A stretch of 64,000 nucleotides of DNA, from assembly GCA_946534895.1 (NCBI GenBank), contig CAMNDE010000005.1, forward strand, positions 1-64,000. The letters run 5' to 3'. Made by a program: the position numbers and the translations under genes. This DNA is from UBA2943 sp946534895 (GTDB lineage Bacteria; Bacillota; Clostridia; Christensenellales; Aristaeellaceae). This document shows, piece after piece, positions 43,516-54,500 of this stretch (position 1 is the stretch's first letter; the number at the start of each line of letters is the position of its first letter). The notes beneath the pieces were generated by a model. That model did not search any database, was not told the origin of the DNA, and saw only the letters and a program-made list of their open reading frames with translations.

Positions 43516-44496
43516 TCACGCTTCCTCCGCGCAGTCAGCCTCCAGATTCAGATACCGGCATTCCGCACTCGTCAGCGGTACGGAAAAGGCCTGCACATTC
43601 TCCTGTATCCGCGCCGCCGAGGACATGGTGGCCACGGCGAACGTGTTCAGGTCCTGGCGGTACAGCCACGCCATGGCCAGCTGTGCCACCGAGCACTTCT
43701 TCTGCTCAGCCAGCTTTTCACACCTTGCCAGGCGCTCAAAATTGTCCCTGCACCCGTATCCTTTCATCCCTGGACCGTCCAGAATCTCCGCCGCCCTGTC
43801 CATGTCCGTGCTCCGGATCCGTCCGGAGAGCAGACCTCGGCACAGGCTGGAATAGGCGATCACCGGCATGCCGTTTGTCCGGTACCACGCCCGGGCGGAC
43901 GCATTCTCCGCGCCTGTCAGCGAAACACAGCCGCCGCCCCAGGGGTCGGCCTGCTGACGCGCAAGACTGAAATGCGGGCTGGACGCCGCAAACGGAACCA
44001 GATGATGTGCCGCAGCATAATCGTTGGCGGCCTGGATCCGTTCATGGGTCCAGTTGGACGCGCCATAGGCCCGGATCTTTCCCTCTCTGAGCAGGGCATT
44101 GAAGATTTCCACCACTTCGCCCGCCTCCACTTCCGGATCGTCCCGATGCAGGAGATAGAGATCGATAGTATCCGTCCGGAGCATCCGGGAAGACTCCGCG
44201 AAGTCACGCCGGATCTCCTTTTCGGAGACCCGTTTCCGGCCTTCCCCGTCCGGATGCGCGCACTTGGAAAGGATCAGGACCTTTTCCCGGTTTTTCCGGC
44301 TGTGCATCCAGTCGCCGATGGATTTTTCCGACATCCCGTAGTTTCTTGCCGTATCCAGCATGGTGATGCCCGCTTTCAGCGCTTCATCCAGTATGCTTCC
44401 GGTGTCCTCGCCCCGGATAAAGGCCGGGGATGCTGTTCCGAACACCAGCCGTGACACAGGCATGCCAAGACCTTCCACCTTCCGATATTCCATCAT
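43516..44496 (-). CDS. Aldo/keto reductase
   Basis: A 326-residue NAD(P)H-dependent oxidoreductase with the AKR TIM barrel. The catalytic tetrad is visible: Asp in TMLDTARNYG, Tyr in the same block, Lys in VLILSKCAH and His in LYLLHRDDP. The ASNWTHERI block and the C-terminal cofactor-phosphate region are present. I chose the first of two consecutive ATGs (44496), which has AGGAGG upstream; the longer frame has no ribosome site. A TAGAAT at 44573-44578 (minus sense) could be its -10. It is convergent with the AraC gene and is a single transcription unit. The substrate is unknown; a sugar or keto-glycoside is possible from context. Confidence 0.9.
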   Translation of the reverse strand: MMEYRKVEGLGMPVSRLVFGTASPAFIRGEDTGSILDEALKAGITMLDTARNYGMSEKSIGDWMHSRKNREKVLILSKCAHPDGEGRKRVSEKEIRRDFAESSRMLRTDTIDLYLLHRDDPEVEAGEVVEIFNALLREGKIRAYGASNWTHERIQAANDYAAAHHLVPFAASSPHFSLARQQADPWGGGCVSLTGAENASARAWYRTNGMPVIAYSSLCRGLLSGRIRSTDMDRAAEILDGPGMKGYGCRDNFERLARCEKLAEQKKCSVAQLAMAWLYRQDLNTFAVATMSSAARIQENVQAFSVPLTSAECRYLNLEADCAEEA

Positions 44497-44625
44497 TGCC
44501 GCTGCTCCTCCTGACTGCTCCCGGGCATTTTCCCGGACGTTCGGTCCGCCCTGAACCGGGTGTGCATGTTCTATTCTACTGCGGATTCTGCAGTCCTGCC
44601 GCGGTCTTTCTTTTTCTGCCCATGG

Positions 44626-44652
44626 AAAAAGCCGCGGCATGCACCGCGGCTT
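44626..44652 (-). terminator. Terminator of the signalling island operon
   Basis: AAGCCGCGG (44629-44637) pairs with CCGCGGCTT (44644-44652) with a 6-base loop. TTTTT follows in minus-strand sense. Confidence 0.92.
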
Positions 44653-44661
44653 CTGACAGGA

Positions 44662-44982
44662 TCAGAGCATGTTCTTGAGCTTTTCCAGGGCCAGCGCCAT
44701 GGAGACCATGACGACCTTTTTCTTGTTTAGCAGAGAGGAACGGTCCGGGTCATCGGTCCCGCTCAGAGCGCTGAGCGATGCCACGAGGCACGCCACCGTG
44801 GTGGCCATATCCTTCTTGGACAGCTTGCCCTTGTCAAAATCCCGGATGGCCGATGACAGTTCCTTTTTCATCCTGCCGCCCCTGTCCAGGGCCTGGGCCA
44901 CTTCCAGGGCCGTCTTCACTGCGGCCTTTTCCGCAATGTTCAGGGAATCCATCTTATAGGGTTTTCGTGTGAACAGTCCCAT
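44662..44982 (-). CDS. Small protein of unknown function, last gene of the signalling island
   Basis: A 106-residue cytoplasmic protein, predicted helical and Lys-rich. It has no membrane segment and no motif I recognise. Patterns such as NIAEKAAVKTALEVAQAL and KKDMATTVACLVASLSAL suggest a small helical bundle. It starts after GAAGGAGG, 50 bases behind the Clp-N/FtsH fusion gene and just ahead of the terminator, so it belongs to the same transcript. It may be an adaptor or substrate of the protease, but only gene order supports this. Confidence 0.75.
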   Translation of the reverse strand: MGLFTRKPYKMDSLNIAEKAAVKTALEVAQALDRGGRMKKELSSAIRDFDKGKLSKKDMATTVACLVASLSALSGTDDPDRSSLLNKKKVVMVSMALALEKLKNML

Positions 44983-45032
44983 GTTTCATCCTCCTTCTCT
45001 ATCTTCCGCGCCATGTGCGCGCAAAGCCGGTT

Positions 45033-48000
45033 TCAAGGTTCTTTGAGAAGTGCTTCCATTTCCTCGCCGGTCAGCCGGTTCTTCTGCATCAGCGCGTCCA
45101 CCATCCGGTCCATGCGTCCGCGGTTGGACCGGATGATCTCCACAGTTTTTTCCATTTCCTGACGCAGCATTTCATTGACCTTTTTCCGGACTTCAGGGTC
45201 TTTCAGGGCATCCCTCAGATCCATGGCCATGAGTCCGAACTCCCCGTCCATGCCATATGCGCACAGCATGGCCGCCGCGACTCTTGTGGCCTGCTCCAAG
45301 TCACCGGAAGCGCCGGTGGAGATTCCCTGCTTCTCGCCGTAGTACACCAGCTCCGCCGCCCGGCCGCCAAGACTGGTGCGGATGCGGTGGATCATCTCCT
45401 CCTTGGTGGAGAGCGGACCCATATCCCTGGAGGAATGCTCCATATACCCGCCATGGTCGCCTCTGGCCACAATGGTGAGATACGCGGGCGTATTCCCGCC
45501 CAGCCAGCACAGCAGCGCATGCCCGCTTTCATGCCTGGCGACACGCTCCAGGTACTCATATCCCCAATCCTTTTTCGCGCCGTGCCGTGTCAGTTCATAC
45601 GCCTCATCCAGCATGGCGTCATCCATCGGCTTTCCGGCCTTGACCGCCATGCGGCTGGCCTGTTCCAGCACGCCGGTCAGATTTGCCGGACTCATGCCTG
45701 CTGAGCGCTGCGCGGTGCGGCGGATCATTTCATCGGACACCGCGTGCCCCGGATGCTTTTTCAGCAGAAGCCGCAGAAGCGCTTCCCGCTCTTCCGCGTT
45801 GGGCAGGTCCACAAGCACCCGGCGGTCGAACCGGCGTGCCAGAGCCGGGTCAATGGTGCCCGGTCCGCCTTTCCCCTCTTCCACGTCATAGTTGGTCGCC
45901 GCTATGACAAAGACCGGCCGTCGCGGATTCACGGAGAAGCCGTCCATTTCCGTCAGCAGCGCATTGAGCGTCATTTCCTCCGCATGCGCATTGGGATTTT
46001 CCCCGCGCTTCCGTCCAACAGCATCAATCTCGTCAATAAAGATGATGGCCGGGGCATAGCGCCTGGCGCGCTTGAACAGGTCCCGCACTGCTTCCGGTCC
46101 GCTTCCCTGGAACCTGGTAACAAAGGAACTGGCCACGGCCGGGAGAAATGCCACATCCGTTTCGCCCGCCAGGGCTTTTGCGAGCATGGTCTTGCCGGTT
46201 CCAGGAGGACCGTAGAGCAGGACGCCCTTGGGCGGTTTCAGACCCTGGGCACAGAATTTCTTCGGGTTCTTCAGGTATTCGGTAAAGAATTTCAGCTCCT
46301 GCTTGGCATCCGCAGCCCCGATCACATCCGCAAACCGTATGTCCGGCTTTTCCACTTCCTCCAGCACGGCTCCTGTGTCCTCAGCCGCCGGGGCACGCTT
46401 TACGGCAAAATCCCTCAGGCGCACCGTCACGCTCTTCTGATCCCGGGACAGAATCGGCGCGGTTTCAAAGGAAAGCAGCTTACGCTCCGATGCGAGCTGC
46501 AGGGCAACGCTCTGCATGTACAGCTGACGGCAGATATCCTCCAGCGTGTCCTCAAACACGGTGAAATCCTCTTCCGGTGCACTGATCCTGCCCCTGGCTC
46601 CTGCCCGAATCAGGGCCATGGTCAGTTCCTCATCCAATGGGAAGGACGGCGTTTCAAGCAGATATACAGGCATTTCCGGCAGACGCTCCCGCAGCAGTCT
46701 GAGCAGGCGGGTTCCATCCCGCAGCGCCCGAGCTGCCATAGGCGCGAAATTAAATCCGCCTTCCGAGCGGAACATGCCGCTGTTCATGCCTTCCATGACT
46801 GTGGCCATCCACTCTTCCGGCGTCACGCTCTTTTCCGCCACGTCCAGCAGCACCAGCCGGATATCCTTCTCCCCGGCAAGTTCCAGCGCCTGTTCCACAT
46901 TCTGGGTATCATGAATCACATACTGCGGAAAATGCCTGCGGCAGCGCCCGGCAAACCCGCTGTCCCCGTAGATCAGGATTTCCGGCTTTTCGTCACTGAA
47001 GAAGATTTTCCGTGTTTCCCCGCTGAGTGCTTCCTTTTCCATCACAAAGGAAATCTTCTCCATCTGCTCCAGCGCGCCGAGAAAATGCTCCTGATCCCAC
47101 AGGCGGCAGAGCTTGAAGATTTCATTCTTGAAGAACAGTTCGGACTGCGCGCGCACCGTGCGCGCATCCGCCGCGCCTTCCTGGAACATGATGGAGGTGG
47201 CCACCAGAGGTTCGATTTCCACCCGGATCCCGTACTGTTTTTCGAACAGTCCCGCGAACTTTTCCAGTTCCCGCCGGCTGATCTTTTCCAGGTCATGCGG
47301 CTTGAGGTGATTGAACAGAAGCGGCCATCCGGTGGACAGGCGGCTGGTAATGGCCGCCGGAAAAAACGGCTGATTGGTTCTCGGATCCTTCTCCGTCTCC
47401 AGGGCGCTGATCAGGGTCTGGCGCGCGATCCCGGCCGCGTTCTGCCGCGCGTCGCCCTCGTACAGGGATCTGCCGGCATTGGTGGTGAATATGATAATCG
47501 CGTCCCGGAAAGAAACCGTTTCCCGCAGGTATTTGTCCGAAAGCCGGCCGGCGTCCAGAAGCTGAAGGAACAGATGCACAATGTTCAGGTGTGCCTTCTC
47601 AATCTCGTCAAAAAGAAGCAGGCAGTGCGGATTTTTCTTCACAAAGCCGGTCAGTTCGCCTTCCCGCGCTCCATGGAAGCCTTCCTCCAGTCCCACAAGT
47701 CCCATGGCCGTGGTCCCGTCCGCATAGGCGGACATGTCAAAGCGCATGAACGGCAGGCCGAGCGCTTCCGCAGCCTGCTCCGCCAGGAAGGTCTTCCCGA
47801 CGCCCGGTGGACCGGCAAACACAAAGATGGCCCTGGGCCGCTGACGCTTTTCATCACTGGCTGCAAGCACTTCCGCGGCAAACATGCCCTCTGTAAAGGC
47901 ATAGACCACATGATCCTGCCCCTGCACCCGGCTGAGCAGCTGTGAGCGCATCTTCCGGATACGCGCGGTAAGATCGGCAAGAAAATCCGGTGACATCTCC

Positions 48001-48491
48001 TGAGCGCGCTTCGCGTCCGCCTGTTCAGCCTCCGCCTGTGCCTGCCGGTTTTCCTCTTCCTGGAGAGCGCCTTTCAGCCCGCATACCTGAAGAATGGTGT
48101 CCGTGGGCTTTTTCAGGATGGCATAAAGCAGGTCCTGGGCCCAGATTTCCTTTTCCCCGCGCTTTTTGGCAGCCCGGTCCGCGTCCAGCAGGTATTCCTG
48201 CAGCCGGCCCGCGTCGCTCCTGGCTCCGTGCTTCAGTTCATGCCGCAGCTGCGGGCGGACACGGTCCGTATCCACTTCCTCCCTGCGGAACATTTCCCGG
48301 ACGGCGGCAATATCGGCATCCACCGTCTTCATCTCTGTATCAGGCAGATTGAATGCATCCTTTGCCTGGATCTCCGCCATTTTCAGCAGACCCAGGAAAA
48401 AGAACTCAATCCCCGGTTCCGATACATGCATGCCCTTCGCTTCCGACTGCGCCCGCAGCAGGATGTATTTCATGGAATAGGACAGTTCCAT
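45033..48491 (-). CDS. Clp-N / AAA+ / receiver-like / FtsH (AAA+ and M41 peptidase) fusion protein
   Basis: A 1152-residue soluble multidomain ATPase-protease. Residues 1-145 resemble the Clp N-terminal adaptor-binding domain. A ClpA/B-type AAA+ module (about 170-480) has Walker A GPPGVGKT (227-234), Walker B LLLFDEIE (291-298) and a pore-like GFHG. Residues about 503-660 look like a degenerate response-regulator receiver (ILIYGDSGFAGR, IRLVLLDVAEK). An FtsH AAA+ module (about 715-965) has GPPGTGKT (761-768), FIDEID (818-823) and LARRFDRR. The M41 peptidase (about 975-1152) has zinc motif HESGH (987-991) and the third ligand D1064 in GASGDLEQAT. The two N-terminal membrane helices of FtsH are absent. 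All catalytic residues appear intact. The gene lies 42 bases behind the double kinase. I know no standard family with this order. Confidence 0.88.
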   Translation of the reverse strand: MELSYSMKYILLRAQSEAKGMHVSEPGIEFFFLGLLKMAEIQAKDAFNLPDTEMKTVDADIAAVREMFRREEVDTDRVRPQLRHELKHGARSDAGRLQEYLLDADRAAKKRGEKEIWAQDLLYAILKKPTDTILQVCGLKGALQEEENRQAQAEAEQADAKRAQEMSPDFLADLTARIRKMRSQLLSRVQGQDHVVYAFTEGMFAAEVLAASDEKRQRPRAIFVFAGPPGVGKTFLAEQAAEALGLPFMRFDMSAYADGTTAMGLVGLEEGFHGAREGELTGFVKKNPHCLLLFDEIEKAHLNIVHLFLQLLDAGRLSDKYLRETVSFRDAIIIFTTNAGRSLYEGDARQNAAGIARQTLISALETEKDPRTNQPFFPAAITSRLSTGWPLLFNHLKPHDLEKISRRELEKFAGLFEKQYGIRVEIEPLVATSIMFQEGAADARTVRAQSELFFKNEIFKLCRLWDQEHFLGALEQMEKISFVMEKEALSGETRKIFFSDEKPEILIYGDSGFAGRCRRHFPQYVIHDTQNVEQALELAGEKDIRLVLLDVAEKSVTPEEWMATVMEGMNSGMFRSEGGFNFAPMAARALRDGTRLLRLLRERLPEMPVYLLETPSFPLDEELTMALIRAGARGRISAPEEDFTVFEDTLEDICRQLYMQSVALQLASERKLLSFETAPILSRDQKSVTVRLRDFAVKRAPAAEDTGAVLEEVEKPDIRFADVIGAADAKQELKFFTEYLKNPKKFCAQGLKPPKGVLLYGPPGTGKTMLAKALAGETDVAFLPAVASSFVTRFQGSGPEAVRDLFKRARRYAPAIIFIDEIDAVGRKRGENPNAHAEEMTLNALLTEMDGFSVNPRRPVFVIAATNYDVEEGKGGPGTIDPALARRFDRRVLVDLPNAEEREALLRLLLKKHPGHAVSDEMIRRTAQRSAGMSPANLTGVLEQASRMAVKAGKPMDDAMLDEAYELTRHGAKKDWGYEYLERVARHESGHALLCWLGGNTPAYLTIVARGDHGGYMEHSSRDMGPLSTKEEMIHRIRTSLGGRAAELVYYGEKQGISTGASGDLEQATRVAAAMLCAYGMDGEFGLMAMDLRDALKDPEVRKKVNEMLRQEMEKTVEIIRSNRGRMDRMVDALMQKNRLTGEEMEALLKEP

Positions 48492-48533
48492 GGGCTGTTC
48501 CCCCTTTCCCGGATTGATTTGTCTGTAAGCACT

Positions 48534-51500
48534 TTATTTCCGGCCCCGCATCCGTTCCCTGGCTTTCCGTTCCATCTCCGCCAGCAGGTCCGAAAGCGGA
48601 TCATCTGCTTTTGATGAGACCGGCTGCACTTCGATCCTCGACTGTGCGGCCTGCTCAAGCCCGGCCAGGATGTCTGCCAGATCATCCGCCGGGCCGGCCC
48701 TGCCGGCTGCCCCGCCCAGCGCGCAGCGGCATTGATTCTCCGGCAGTATGTCCGTCCAGCGGCGCTCTGTTTCATACGTTCCGCAGGCATACTGCCAGTC
48801 CAGAAGGACTTCCTGATAGGTATTCCCCTTTGACGACCATGTGGTCGTACAGATCAGGGCATTCCCGTCCTGCCGGATCCGTTCCCCGGTGATGCCCACG
48901 GTATACTTTTCCATCCGGTCCGGCTCAAATACAATCCGGAGCACCGCTCCGAAAGGCGTGGACCACAGGAACAGCTGTCCGTCCCGGCTGATGTCCAGAA
49001 GCGTTTCCTCCGCCACCGTCATGCCTTCCTCCGGCATGTTCACCAGTCTGTCCTCGTGCGTAAACAGCGTGTCCAGTACATGCAGCGTGCGCAGGTCAAT
49101 GACCGTGACGGAATGGAAGCCCGTTATATGCTCCGGTCCATAGGCATTGAGCACGCGGTTCCACACCATGGCCACCGTGGCATTCTCTGCCCGGTTCAGG
49201 CATACCCGCTCCGGGAGCTGCGTCCAAAGCGTGTTCCGGTCCGAGGGATGCAGCTGGGGCAGCCGGTCCCCGCCAGGCGGCGCTCCATAGCGCACCCCGC
49301 CCCGATATACCGCGCTTTTCCCGGCAATCTCCCAGGCCGTAAACAGCCCGTCGGCGCAGAAATACAGGATTTTCGCATCCGGGTCCAGAACACCGGCCGC
49401 ATCCTCCGGGGCCTGAATTCCCGGAAGCAGCGCAATCTCCCTGCCATCCTGACCGATGCAGCGGCAGCCCCGGGACGTATTCTCAAACCGGACTTCGAGG
49501 TGTGCCGTTCCATTGCGCACAAACACGTCATCACTCTCAAAGTTCCTTTCCTGCATCTTTTCTTCCCAGCCGCGGTGCCTCCCGATCATGTAGGCTTCCC
49601 CGTGCTCCGGGTTTCCGTCCACGTCCTGCTCCTGCATCGTCCGGCCTTTTCTTGCGCCGCGCAGGTTCTGCCGCTTCACATGCTGCAGCCTGCCGGCCGC
49701 CTGGTTCAGTCCTGCCCAGACATCCCCCGGATTGTCCGGATAGAGCGCAAAGGCCGCATCCAGGGCTTTCAGCAGGCCCGGTACATTCCCGGCGTTCAGA
49801 CAGGACTGCGCCTGCTTCAGCAGCCGCGTCTGCTCACTCTGCCTGGACGACGTTTCGGAATAGGACAGAGCCCTTGCCACCGTATACTCCGGCAGCGTCC
49901 CGAACACTGTGGTATCCAGGATCGTAAACGTCCTTTTCTGGTCAGTGAAATACGGTTTATTGAACACCAGAAGCCAGCGCCTGTCATGGCTTGCACAGAC
50001 GGCATACTGGCCTGATCCCATGCCCACGGCAGGCAGGGATGCCTTCAGGCCGTTGTGGTCCGGTTCCGGCCTCGGCGGACCGCCGAACCCGAACCCGCCG
50101 CGCGCCTTCGGCTGCAGCGCATCCAGCCAGAGCGTTGCGGGATCTTTCCGCCTGACCGTGACGGCGCGGTTTCCCTGCCGCTCCACATAGCGCATCTGAA
50201 GAAGGCTGCGCCGTCCGTCCTGAAGCTCCACATATGGCCAGCCATCATTCAGTCCGCTGAAGGCATCGTCGTCCAGGTCCGGCCTCCGGTTCAGTGTCCG
50301 TGTCTCAAACGCCACGGAGCCCCCGGAGCCGGCAGGGAAGATCAGGTGCACAATACTGCCTTCCAGGATCACCCGCTCAAACCGGGTGCTTACCCGGCAG
50401 TCGCTCAGCTTTCTGCTTCTGATCTGCTCACGGGATGCAAGGTCATACACGGAGAGGAAGCCCGCTTCCCCTTCATCCTGCTCCCCTTCCTCAGCCCAGG
50501 CAATGACACACAGTTTTCCGTCCGTATCAAAACAGACCCTGCGGCAGGTTCCCGGATGCACAGGCAGCTCAAACCAGGCCCTGCGTACCCTGTCCAGTTC
50601 CGCCTGCAGGCTTTGTTTCTCCCGTGCTCCCTCTGCATGCATGAGGGCGGATTCCAGCTGCATCTGGGCAGTTCTTCCCTCGTATCCGGTCCGGCACAGA
50701 GCTGCCAGAAGCGCCTGCTTTTCCGCGTCCGGCCTGCGCTCATTGGAGAGGTACACATCACTGTTCATTTTTTCCAGGTCTTCCAGAACCGCATATCCGT
50801 CATCCCGGATTCCCTTTTTCCGTACAATGGCAGCCAGGCCCGAGTTAAACAGGGAAAGCGCGTGGTCCGGTTCCTTCTTCAGTGCCGCTTCCCAGTCACG
50901 TGCGGCTTCATCCTGCATGCCGAGATCCAGATAGCTCAGCGCCCGGTTATTCAGGCTGTCCGGCGTATCCGCGGCCGAGCGCGGTTCGGGGCGCGCATAG
51001 TCTTTTCCCGTGACACCCCGGTATATGCTTTTCAGTTCCTGCTCCACCACGCCGAAGTCATGCGGCCTGTCCTCCGGATTCATCTCCAGGCAGTGTTCCA
51101 GGAGCTGCTGAAGCGCTTCCGGCATGGGCACCCGGCACTGCGGGAAATATGAGGCGCAGCTCATGCCCGCCACCACACCGTTCTGCCATGGCCGCGCACC
51201 CAGGTACATTTCAAGCACCGAGACCGCCCAGCTGTAGATATCCGTCCGGCGCGTCAGCTGTTTTCCGTCCATCTGTTCCATGGAACAGTAGGCCGGCGTA
51301 TACCCGCCGGACGCGGCCATCTGTGTTTTCCCGGCATCTCCGTCCGTTTCCGCCATGGTCAGCACCGCACGTGCCCGGGCCAGGCCGAAGTCCGCCGCCT
51401 TGGCCTGCCAGTCAGGCGTCAGAAGCAGATTGTCCGGCTTCACATCCTGATGGATCAGTCCGCTGTCGTGGGCATACCGGAGTCCGCGCGCATACTGGAT

Positions 51501-54500
51501 CGCAATGTCCAGAAGCCGCGCACGCACCTCTGCGTCTTCGCCTTCATACAGCGTTCCGTCCTCGATCCGGTTTTCCAGGCTTCCGTTCTCCATCCATTCC
51601 GAAAAGATCGTGGGTACGCCGTCAACTTCGCGCACATAGTAGCAGGACACGATATTCGGATGCAGGCCCAGTCCGATCCAGCTCCGGCATTCCGCGATGA
51701 AGTTCGACCGGGATGCGTCATCCGTGAAATACTTCCGCTGCGGACGCTTCATGGCAAGATCCGTGTTCCAGCCCATATGATGCACGCGCCAGACGCTGCC
51801 CATGCCGCCCCGGAGCGCTCCGGAATCGATCCGGTAGGTGTCAAGCAGAAGACTGCCTCTGGCATAATCATCCTCTGCTTCATCCGCGCCTGTTTTCTCC
51901 GGCTCAGCGCTCTGCCGCGCACTTTCTCCCGCAGGCTCAGGCAACGTTCCCTCTGCAATACCTGCGTCCGGCTCGAACACTGTCCTGTCTGCATCGGTCT
52001 GCTGCTCTGCTGCTCCTGCCACGGCGCTGCCTGGTGCGTCCAGAACCGTTTCACCGGCATCCTGCACAGGCGCATACACAGTTTCCGCTCCTTCTCCTTT
52101 GCCCTCTCCTGACCGGTTTTCCGGCATATATACGGTTTCCGCACTGCTGTCCGTATGCTGTCTGGTGTTCCGGTCCGGCTTTTCACCGTCCCATACCGTC
52201 TTGTCCGTGCTCATGTTTTCCTTTCCGGGATTTCTGTCTTCCTCCGCGCCCCCCTGAATCTGCCGGGCATGTTCGGACCGGATATCTCCTTCCGGTCCGT
52301 CCCAGGCCAGCTCCCAGTCCAGAAACCAGAGATAGGCTGTGGACGCGGAAAAACCAAACAGATGATTATCCCCGTTGAACAGTTTCATCCGGCTGATAAC
52401 CGGTGCCTCCATCTCCCCGATTTTCCTGCCGCTCTCATAGTCAAACAGACGGAGATTCCATGTGTCCATCTCACGTCTGGGCAGCACCAGATCCTTCAGT
52501 TCCTGATGCGGTCTGATCCTGCCCATGGAGGCAAAGACAAACCTGCCGTCCCGGGTGACCGCTGCGCTCAGCGCGCTGGCTCCATCATCATCCAGTTCCC
52601 GTTCCACGCGGTTTCCATGCACGTCAACAATCTGAATGCCTCTGGGAATGTGTGCCCCGGACTTTCCCGGCATGGCCTTTGAGCTTATGAGAATATGCCG
52701 CGAATCCGGCATCCATTTGCAGAATTCCGGGCGGTCCTGGATCGGAAGCTGAAGGGTTGCTTCCCTGCCTTCCATGTCCCATACCAGTGCAGTGCCTGTT
52801 CCATCCGCAAACCGGGACTCATACCGAATACCGCCAAGCACGGCAAACCGGTTGTCACAGGAAATATCTCCTGTCTCAAAGGCTCTCAGACCGCTCTCCT
52901 TAACAACAGGATCCTTACGGCTCTCCCATTTGAAGGCATATTTTGTGTCCGGCACATTCCATGCATAAACACAGTATGCGCCTCCATCCACTGCAATCAC
53001 GCGCGTTCCGTCACGGGAAACCTCAAAATGCTTGAGCTCCGTATTCACGGTTGCGCGCATTTTCCGCAGACATTTCCCGTTTTCCGGGTTCCAATGACGC
53101 ACGATATCCATATAGTCCCGGGAATCACCGATACCGAAATGGTCACTGGTGGCCATGGTAAACAGCATCCCATTGCCGCCCGCACCGGCTTTTTTGTCCT
53201 TGCTGCGGCTGCTTGGCGTCCGCCCGTCGCCTTTCAGGTCATAGGCCCGGGTTGCCGAACTTTTCCAGGCATCGTAAATCTGTACACCCTGCAAATTGCA
53301 GGCAATGATCAGACCGTTCTCCGAGATATCCGCATCCATTGCCGCAACAGGAAAATAGATGACACTCCGCCGGACTCCGCGCAGCCTTTTTTTCCGGCAT
53401 CTGCCCGCGAGTTCCGAGGCAAGACGCTGATACTCGGGACCGTAGGCAAACCCTTCCATGGCGCGCATCTCTTCCAGTATGGAAATCGCTTCCGGGATCC
53501 TCTGTCCGTCCAGGCTGGCACGCATACGGGCGCATTTTTCCTGCCATTCCGCCTCCCTGCTGAGCAGCAGGTTTACATCCCGCACTCTGGAAAGCAGCAT
53601 GGGTGCCTGTCCTGCACCGGAAATCTCCTGAAGTCCCAGTTCCACTGCGGCTTTCATTTTTTCCGGAACATTGATCTTAAGCGTAACCAGTCTGTCTCTG
53701 AACTGCCGTTCCTTTTCCCGGCGGTCATAGTCATCCCTGAATGTCTGCCTGCGCCAGCGCAAGAGATTCAGATTGTAGAAACTCTCCGCATGATAGATAT
53801 CCGCCATCAGCGCGTCTTCCCAGAGTTTCTCCGCCTGTTTCTCCTGTTTCAGATCCAGATAGCTCAGTGCCCGGTTGTTCAGGCTGTCCGCCGTATCGGC
53901 GGCCGCGTGTGGTTCGGGGCGCACATAGTCTTTTCCCGTGACACCCCGGTATATGCTTTTCAGTTCCTGCTCCACCACGCCGAAGTCATGCGGCCTGTCC
54001 TCCGGATTCATCTCCAGGCAGTGTTCCAGGAGCTGCTGAAGCGCTTCCGGCATGGGCACCCGGCACTGCGGGAAATATGAGGCGCAGCTCATGCCCGCCA
54101 CCACACCGTTCTGCCATGGCCGCGCACCCAGGTACATTTCAAGCACCGAGACCGCCCAGCTGTAGATATCCGTCCGGCGCGTCAGCTGTTTTCCGTCCAT
54201 CTGTTCCATGGAACAGTAGGCCGGCGTATACCCGCCGGACGCGGCCATCTGTGTTTTCCCGGCATCTCCGTCCGTTTCCGCCATGGTCAGCACCGCACGT
54301 GCCCGGGCCAGGCCGAAGTCCGCCGCCTTGGCCTGCCAGTCAGGCGTCAGAAGCAGATTGTCCGGCTTCACATCCTGATGGATCAGTCCGCTGTCGTGGG
54401 CATACCGGAGTCCGCGCGCATACTGGATCGCAATGTCCAGAAGCCGCGCACGCACCTCTGCGTCTTCGCCTTCATACAGCGTTCCGTCCTCGATCCGGTT

